Positions 59,606 through 64,000 of a stretch of 64,000 bases of DNA are shown here, piece by piece. Source of the DNA: Fimenecus sp045545735 (GTDB lineage Bacteria; Bacillota; Clostridia; Oscillospirales; Acutalibacteraceae); the NCBI GenBank assembly GCA_045545735.1, contig JAZQBM010000001.1:344347-408346 (forward strand), read 5' to 3'. Position numbers and translations under genes: made by a program. The notes beneath the pieces were generated by a model. That model saw only the letters and a list, made by a program, of their open reading frames with translations, was not told the origin of the DNA and searched no databases. Position 1 is the stretch's first letter; every line of letters begins with the position of its first letter.

Positions 59606-60043
59606 TTATGAATTTTCTATCTCCATAATCTGGTCAATTCTGCGTTGATGACGTCCGCCTTCAAATTCTGTTTCAAGGAAGATATCAACAAGTTCAAGTG
59701 CAAGACCTACACCAACTACACGTCCGCCCATGCAAAGAGCGTTAGCATCGTTATGCATTCTGGTAAGCTTTGCACTAAAATAATCAGAACAGCAAGCTGC
59801 ACGAATACCTTTAACCTTATTTGCAGCCATTGAAATACCAATGCCTGTTCCGCAACAAAGAATTGCTCTTTCACATTCGCCGCTTGTCACCTTTTCGCAA
59901 GTTTTCTTTGCGATTGGTGCATAATCAATTGATTCTGCTGAATATGTTCCGCAGTCAATATATTCAACACCTTTTTCATCAAGATGTTTTTTAATTGCCT
60001 CTTTTAATTCAAATCCGCCGTGGTCGGCACCTAATGCTATCAT
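59606..60043 (-). CDS. rpiB: Ribose-5-phosphate isomerase B
   Basis: A 145-residue RpiB/LacAB protein. ALGADHGGFELKEAIKKHL is the phosphate loop; CCGTGIGISMAANKVKGIRAA holds the catalytic Cys and anion loop; HNDANALCMGGRVVG the third block. It interconverts ribose-5-P and ribulose-5-P and joins the transketolase halves elsewhere in the window in the pentose phosphate path. Its start overlaps tsaB's stop by 4 bases. Confidence 0.94.
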   Translation of the reverse strand: MIALGADHGGFELKEAIKKHLDEKGVEYIDCGTYSAESIDYAPIAKKTCEKVTSGECERAILCCGTGIGISMAANKVKGIRAACCSDYFSAKLTRMHNDANALCMGGRVVGVGLALELVDIFLETEFEGGRHQRRIDQIMEIENS

Positions 60044-60750
60044 TTTATATTCTCCTTTTTCAATGAATTCTTATTATTAAGTTCACGCTCTGCCTGTGGT
60101 AATCTCAGGTAGTACGGAACAAGATTTATTGAATCTGTTGGCATTTCGCCATTTTTCATTTTTTCTTCTGCAAGTCTGCCAATACTGGATGCGTGAATAT
60201 AACGAATATTTTCATCTGCAACAAAAGAACTTTCAACAATGTTTGCAAGTTTACTATAGCATAATTCTGCACCATCACCAATAAATATAATTGGTTTGGT
60301 AAAGTTTTGAAGTTCTATGCCAAGCTCGTCAATTAAAATTGCTTTATCTTCACAAACTCGCTTACCACTATTAAAAAATGCAGTATATACCTGATTACAA
60401 CGAGCATCCATTACTGCACAAGCGATACAATCTTCATTTTTAAGCGGTTCAGCAATCGCTTCAAGAGTGGAAACAGCGAAACATTTTTTATTTAATGCAT
60501 CTGACATACCTTTAACTGATGCAATACCAATACGCACGCCTGTAAAAGAACCAGGACCGTTTGCAATCGCAAATAAATCAATGTCGTTAATTGAAATATC
60601 TGAATTATTCAAGGTTTCCTCAACCATCGGCATAAGTGTCTGACTATGAGTAAGACCATTATTTATAAAATTTTCGGCTAAAGTTTTACCGTTTTCAGTA
60701 ATTGCTACGGATGCTGACACTGATGAAGAATCAACTGATAAGATTTTCAC
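60040..60750 (-). CDS. tsaB: tRNA t6A synthesis protein TsaB
   Basis: A 236-residue ASKHA-fold scaffold. ILSVDSSSVSASVAI, then GLTHSQTLMPMVEE and ANGPGSFTGVRIGIASVKGM are the TsaB signature. With TsaC, TsaD and TsaE it makes N6-threonylcarbamoyl-adenosine at tRNA position 37. tsaD and tsaC are not in this window. It overlaps tsaE by 4 bases. Confidence 0.93.
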   Translation of the reverse strand: MKILSVDSSSVSASVAITENGKTLAENFINNGLTHSQTLMPMVEETLNNSDISINDIDLFAIANGPGSFTGVRIGIASVKGMSDALNKKCFAVSTLEAIAEPLKNEDCIACAVMDARCNQVYTAFFNSGKRVCEDKAILIDELGIELQNFTKPIIFIGDGAELCYSKLANIVESSFVADENIRYIHASSIGRLAEEKMKNGEMPTDSINLVPYYLRLPQAERELNNKNSLKKENIK

Positions 60751-61175
60751 ATTTTTTCGCCTCCGTCAATGGTAATTACGCGTTGATTATCGTTTTCGCC
60801 ACGCTGAATTGTAACTCTTATAGTGTTTTCGGGAAGTGCATTTTCAATATTTTCACTCCACTCAACAGCGAGAATACCACCTGCTTCATAAAAATCGAAA
60901 AAGCCACTTGCGTAAAGGTCATCCCAACTCTCAACACGATACATATCGAAATGGTAAAGTGGTGGATTACCGCCGTAATCGTTGACAATCGCAAATGTTG
61001 GACTTGAAACTTCTTCTTTCACACAGAGTGCTTTCGCCATACCACGAGTAAATGCAGTTTTACCCATGCCAAGCCCACCATAAAATGCAATTACCGTACC
61101 ACCTTTAAGTGTTTTTGCAAGGCGGAAACCTAATTCAATTGTTTCATCAGTACTGTTTGTAATGAATTTTTGCAT
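60747..61175 (-). CDS. tsaE: tRNA t6A synthesis ATPase TsaE
   Basis: A 142-residue P-loop ATPase. FYGGLGMGKTAFTRGMAKAL is the Walker A segment; SSPTFAIVNDYGGNPPLYHFDMYRV is the family hallmark, and AVEWSENI the Walker B-like region. It drives turnover of the TsaBD complex. Start at 61175, family-consistent; the longer frame adds 26 AT-rich codons without a ribosome site. Confidence 0.93.
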   Translation of the reverse strand: MQKFITNSTDETIELGFRLAKTLKGGTVIAFYGGLGMGKTAFTRGMAKALCVKEEVSSPTFAIVNDYGGNPPLYHFDMYRVESWDDLYASGFFDFYEAGGILAVEWSENIENALPENTIRVTIQRGENDNQRVITIDGGEKM

Positions 61176-61419
61176 AATTACACCATAAAATATATTTATC
61201 TTATTTATTTTATCAAACAGTGTGTATTTTGTCAATTTGAATATATTGCACAAAATGAAAATACAACAACCGGTTTTATGAAGTCATTATACAGGAATTC
61301 CTGCAAATTTTAATGGTTTTTGCAAGAATTTATGTCAAAAATGAAAGTCAGTTTAAATCATTTGTCATTTTCAACAAATTAAAGTGTTAAAAACTAACTA
61401 TATTTTTCAATATTGTTAA

Positions 61420-61449
61420 TTGAAAATAATACTTTAATTATGTTATTAT
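61420..61449 (+). promoter_or_regulatory. Possible gdhA promoter
   Basis: TTGAAA (61420-61425), 18-base spacer, TATTAT (61444-61449). Confidence 0.4.
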
Positions 61450-61459
61450 TTTTACCATC

Positions 61460-61475
61460 AAGACTAGGGGGTCTT
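61460..61475 (+). promoter_or_regulatory. Stem-loop presenting the gdhA ribosome-binding site
   Basis: AAGAC (61460-61464) and GTCTT (61471-61475) form a 5-bp stem with loop TAGGGG; the Shine-Dalgarno GGGGG is in the loop and edge, followed by TTTTT and the ATG at 61480. Confidence 0.5.
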
Positions 61476-61479
61476 TTTT

Positions 61480-62826
61480 ATGAATAGTTATATTGAAAAA
61501 ATACTTAAAAGAGTAGAAGAACGTGACGGCGATAAAGCTGAATTTCTTCAATGTGTACGTGAAGTTTACGGCTCACTTGAAAAAGTTGTTGAAGCTCACC
61601 CTGAATATGAAAAATATGATATTCTCGGTAGAATGGCTGAGCCAGACAGAACTGTTCGTTTTAGAATTGCATGGGTTGATGATAATGGTCAAACTCAGGT
61701 AAATCGTGGTTGGCGTGTTCAGTTTAACTCTGCAATCGGTCCATACAAAGGTGGTCTTCGTTTCCACCCAAGTGTGAATGCAAGTATTGTTTATTTCCTC
61801 GGATTTGAACAGACATTCAAAAACTCACTTACAGGTCTTCCTATGGGCGGTGCAAAGGGTGGTTCTGATTTTAACCCGGTTGGTAAGAGTGATGGCGAAA
61901 TTATGAGATTCTGTCAAGCTTTTATGACAGAACTTCAGCGTCATATTGGTGACAGCATTGACGTTCCCGCAGGTGACATCGGTGTTAGCGGTAAAGAAAT
62001 CGGTTATCTTTTCGGTCAATACAAGAGAATTGTTGGTGCATTCGAAAACGGTGTTCTTACAGGTAAGGGTATCACTTATGGTGGTTCACTTGTTCGTCCT
62101 GAAGCAACAGGTTACGGTGCAATTTACTACACAAATGAAGTTCTTAAGCACGAAAATGAAGAAATTACGGGTAAGACTTTTGCAGTATCAGGTTTCGGTA
62201 ACGTTGCTTGGGGTGCAATTAAAAAGATTGCAGAACTTGGCGGTATTCCTCTTACATTAAGCGGTCCTGATGGATATGTTTATGATAAAGACGGTATTGT
62301 AACAGAAGAAAAAATCAACTATCTTCTCGAAATGCGTGCTTCAGGTCGTGATAAGGCGAAAGATTATGCTGATAAATTCGGTGCAGAATTCTTCCCAGGT
62401 CAGAAACCTTGGGGTGTAAAAGTTGACGTTGCTCTCCCCTGTGCTACGCAGAATGAAGTTACACTTGAAGAAGCAAAGAAGATTGTTGCTAACGGAACAA
62501 AATACTACATTGAAGTTGCCAATATGCCAACAACTGCAGAGGCAGTCGAATATTTCCTCGAAAATGGCGTAATTGTTGCTCCATCAAAGGCAGTTAATGC
62601 AGGTGGTGTTTGTGTTTCAGGTCTTGAAATGAGCCAGAATAGTCAGCGTCTTGCATGGACAGCAGAAAAAGTTGACGAAATGCTTAAATCAGCTATGAAA
62701 AACATTTATGACATTTCAGTTGCAGCTGCTGCACGTTACGGACTTGGTTATGACCTTATTGCAGGTGCAAATATTGCGGGCTTTGAAAAAGTTGCTGACG
62801 CAATGATAGCACAAGGTGTTTATTAA
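61480..62826 (+). CDS. gdhA: NADP-type glutamate dehydrogenase
   Basis: A 448-residue hexameric-type GDH, the usual length for the NADP/biosynthetic class. KGGLRFHPSVN and LPMGGAKGGSDFNP carry the catalytic and substrate Lys residues; SGFGNVAWGAI is the Rossmann loop; NAGGVCVSGLEMSQNS is a late hallmark. It fixes ammonia onto 2-oxoglutarate. Cofactor preference is inferred from overall resemblance only. It is monocistronic, between a probable promoter and a strong terminator. Confidence 0.95.
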   Translation: MNSYIEKILKRVEERDGDKAEFLQCVREVYGSLEKVVEAHPEYEKYDILGRMAEPDRTVRFRIAWVDDNGQTQVNRGWRVQFNSAIGPYKGGLRFHPSVNASIVYFLGFEQTFKNSLTGLPMGGAKGGSDFNPVGKSDGEIMRFCQAFMTELQRHIGDSIDVPAGDIGVSGKEIGYLFGQYKRIVGAFENGVLTGKGITYGGSLVRPEATGYGAIYYTNEVLKHENEEITGKTFAVSGFGNVAWGAIKKIAELGGIPLTLSGPDGYVYDKDGIVTEEKINYLLEMRASGRDKAKDYADKFGAEFFPGQKPWGVKVDVALPCATQNEVTLEEAKKIVANGTKYYIEVANMPTTAEAVEYFLENGVIVAPSKAVNAGGVCVSGLEMSQNSQRLAWTAEKVDEMLKSAMKNIYDISVAAAARYGLGYDLIAGANIAGFEKVADAMIAQGVY

Positions 62827-62853
62827 TATATTTATTAAACAATTACAAAGTAA

Positions 62854-62890
62854 AACCCTCGTACAATTAAGTACGGGGGTTAATTTTTTT
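62854..62890. terminator. Bidirectional terminator between gdhA and PIN-like gene
   Basis: AACCCTCGTAC (62854-62864) pairs with GTACGGGGGTT (62871-62881) with one G-U-type mismatch, followed by a T-run rightward; TTTTAC leftward. Confidence 0.82.
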
Positions 62891-62895
62891 TGAAA

Positions 62896-63489
62896 TTATG
62901 TTTTATCTTTTAATAGTGGCTTGATTGCTTTGCAAACAATTTTTGTAGAAGCACCATCTTTAAGGTACTTGTTAATATTATTGTTTATTGCTGATTTAGT
63001 CTTGTAATTTAAGATTAAATCCACAATAAAATTAATTAACTCACCTTTATTAACTCCGTTAAGTTTAACTTCTTTTAATGTACTTGAAACTTTTTGCTGC
63101 AATTCTTGTTTTTGATTTGTAGAATTATACCCTGACAAGTTTAGCACTCTATTCAAAGTTACAGTTGGTTCTTCTTTTGTTGCAAAAGCACCTAAACAAT
63201 CATAGCCTTTGTCTTGACTTACAATGTTAATTTCACAATTAGGATTTTTTGACGCTAACTTCTCCGCAAAGAAAGATAACTGAAAATCCAGAGCATTCTT
63301 TGTATTTGCTTCAACTTTTTTCGTAATAACAGTTGCTTTTGATTCAATAATTTTATTCAATAAATCCAAATTAAGTTTATCTGCATTTTTTGTATAAAAA
63401 ATAAACACTTCTGCATTTGCATCAAGTTCATTTAATCCTGCAAGACCTGATTCGTGAACATTTTCATAATCAACTAAATAGAATTTCAT
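62896..63489 (-). CDS. PIN-like/NYN-type nuclease domain protein
   Basis: A 197-residue protein. YLVDYENVHESGL gives the first catalytic Asp and Asn, EVFIFYT the second strand, KNALDFQLSFF the middle Asp, and IVSQDKGYD a final Asp pair, as in NYN/PIN-like RNases. The C-terminal 60 residues are a helical domain (NKGELINFIVDLILNYKTKSAINNNINKYLKDG). RNA is a likely substrate; biological role unknown. It lies alone between gdhA and the rRNA operon. Confidence 0.78.
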   Translation of the reverse strand: MKFYLVDYENVHESGLAGLNELDANAEVFIFYTKNADKLNLDLLNKIIESKATVITKKVEANTKNALDFQLSFFAEKLASKNPNCEINIVSQDKGYDCLGAFATKEEPTVTLNRVLNLSGYNSTNQKQELQQKVSSTLKEVKLNGVNKGELINFIVDLILNYKTKSAINNNINKYLKDGASTKIVCKAIKPLLKDKT

Positions 63490-63534
63490 AATAAAATCAC
63501 CTACAAATAAATATAATAAATTTGACGAATTTTG

Positions 63535-63571
63535 TCAAAAAAAGAACTCCTCAAAGGAATTGAGAAGTTCT
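63535..63571 (-). terminator. Terminator of the rRNA operon
   Basis: On the minus strand AGAACTTCTCA pairs with TGAGGAGTTCT (63543-63553 with 63561-63571), followed by a T-run. It lies about 90 bases beyond the 23S 3' end. Confidence 0.85.
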
Positions 63572-63659
63572 GAACACTATGTACCCTGAAAACTGAACAA
63601 AGAGGAAGGTGATGTATTATGTCTAAATGAGAAATTGTACATTTATGAACCAAGCATAA

Positions 63660-64000
<341 letters not shown>

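Larger units (their letters stand above)
61176..61479. other. Gene-free region upstream of gdhA
   Basis: This 304-base, very AT-rich stretch separates tsaE from gdhA. It holds a probable promoter (61420-61449), a stem-loop around the gdhA ribosome site, and several T-rich tracts. The tsaE promoter should be near its left end. I see no ORF or known riboswitch. Confidence 0.5.

Overview
The window looks like a chromosome segment of a low-GC, anaerobic, endospore-forming Gram-positive bacterium of the class Clostridia, most like the gut Ruminococcaceae/Oscillospiraceae. This rests on SpoIIR and BofA-type sporulation genes, Firmicutes cell-division genes (divIVA, sepF), a Clostridia-type 6S RNA, a split transketolase, a sodium-pumping oxaloacetate decarboxylase, oxygen-sensitive Fe-S enzymes, and short palindromic intergenic repeats of a kind common in that group. 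There is no phage, insertion sequence, CRISPR array or other clear mobile DNA.

Layout. 1-8.2 kb: tail of a low-molecular-weight tyrosine phosphatase; a leftward set of glycerophosphodiesterase, GH20 hexosaminidase, Na/Pi symporter and GH18 lipoprotein; then spoIIR, 6S RNA, a DUF1292 gene and small genes including a BofA-like protein. 8.3-14.2 kb: a rightward, tightly packed operon of a TRIC-type channel, a CooC-like ATPase, two 2-hydroxyacyl-CoA dehydratase-family proteins, their activase, a 51-residue membrane peptide and a stand-alone acetyl-CoA-synthase-like domain. This is the best candidate for an undescribed system. 14.2-19.4 kb: an XRE regulator, a PH-domain membrane protein divergent from a TauE/SafE transporter split into two half-genes, and a large surface glycosidase. 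19.5-23.2 kb: the oxaloacetate decarboxylase operon (alpha, gamma with a triplicated domain, biotin carrier, beta).

23.2-33 kb, leftward: sfsA, a GPH sugar symporter, an M28 peptidase/DUF2752/TM2 operon, two small uncharacterised genes, tRNA-Leu(CAA), a radC-like gene, a membrane protein/degenerate J-domain/DUF5685 group and metF. 33-37.9 kb: a three-subunit NuoE/NuoF/NuoG-GltD complex resembling the electron-bifurcating Sporomusa-type Nfn transhydrogenase. 39-56 kb: a long leftward run carrying miaB, ylbF-like, mutS, an unknown gene, mutL, miaA, an HlyD-like gene, yggS, sepF, divIVA, lspA, rluD-like, a Cof phosphatase and both transketolase halves. 56-63.5 kb: an SCP2 protein, a Gfo/Idh/MocA oxidoreductase, upp, rpiB, tsaB, tsaE, gdhA and a PIN-like protein. 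The right end enters the 3' part of a leftward 23S rRNA gene with no 5S gene after it.

Taken together the genes describe a fermentative anaerobe that couples decarboxylation to a sodium gradient, balances NADH/NADPH/ferredoxin through a bifurcating transhydrogenase, assimilates ammonia through glutamate dehydrogenase, and spends heavily on Fe-S and possibly nickel enzymes. All identifications come from reading motifs, not database searches.
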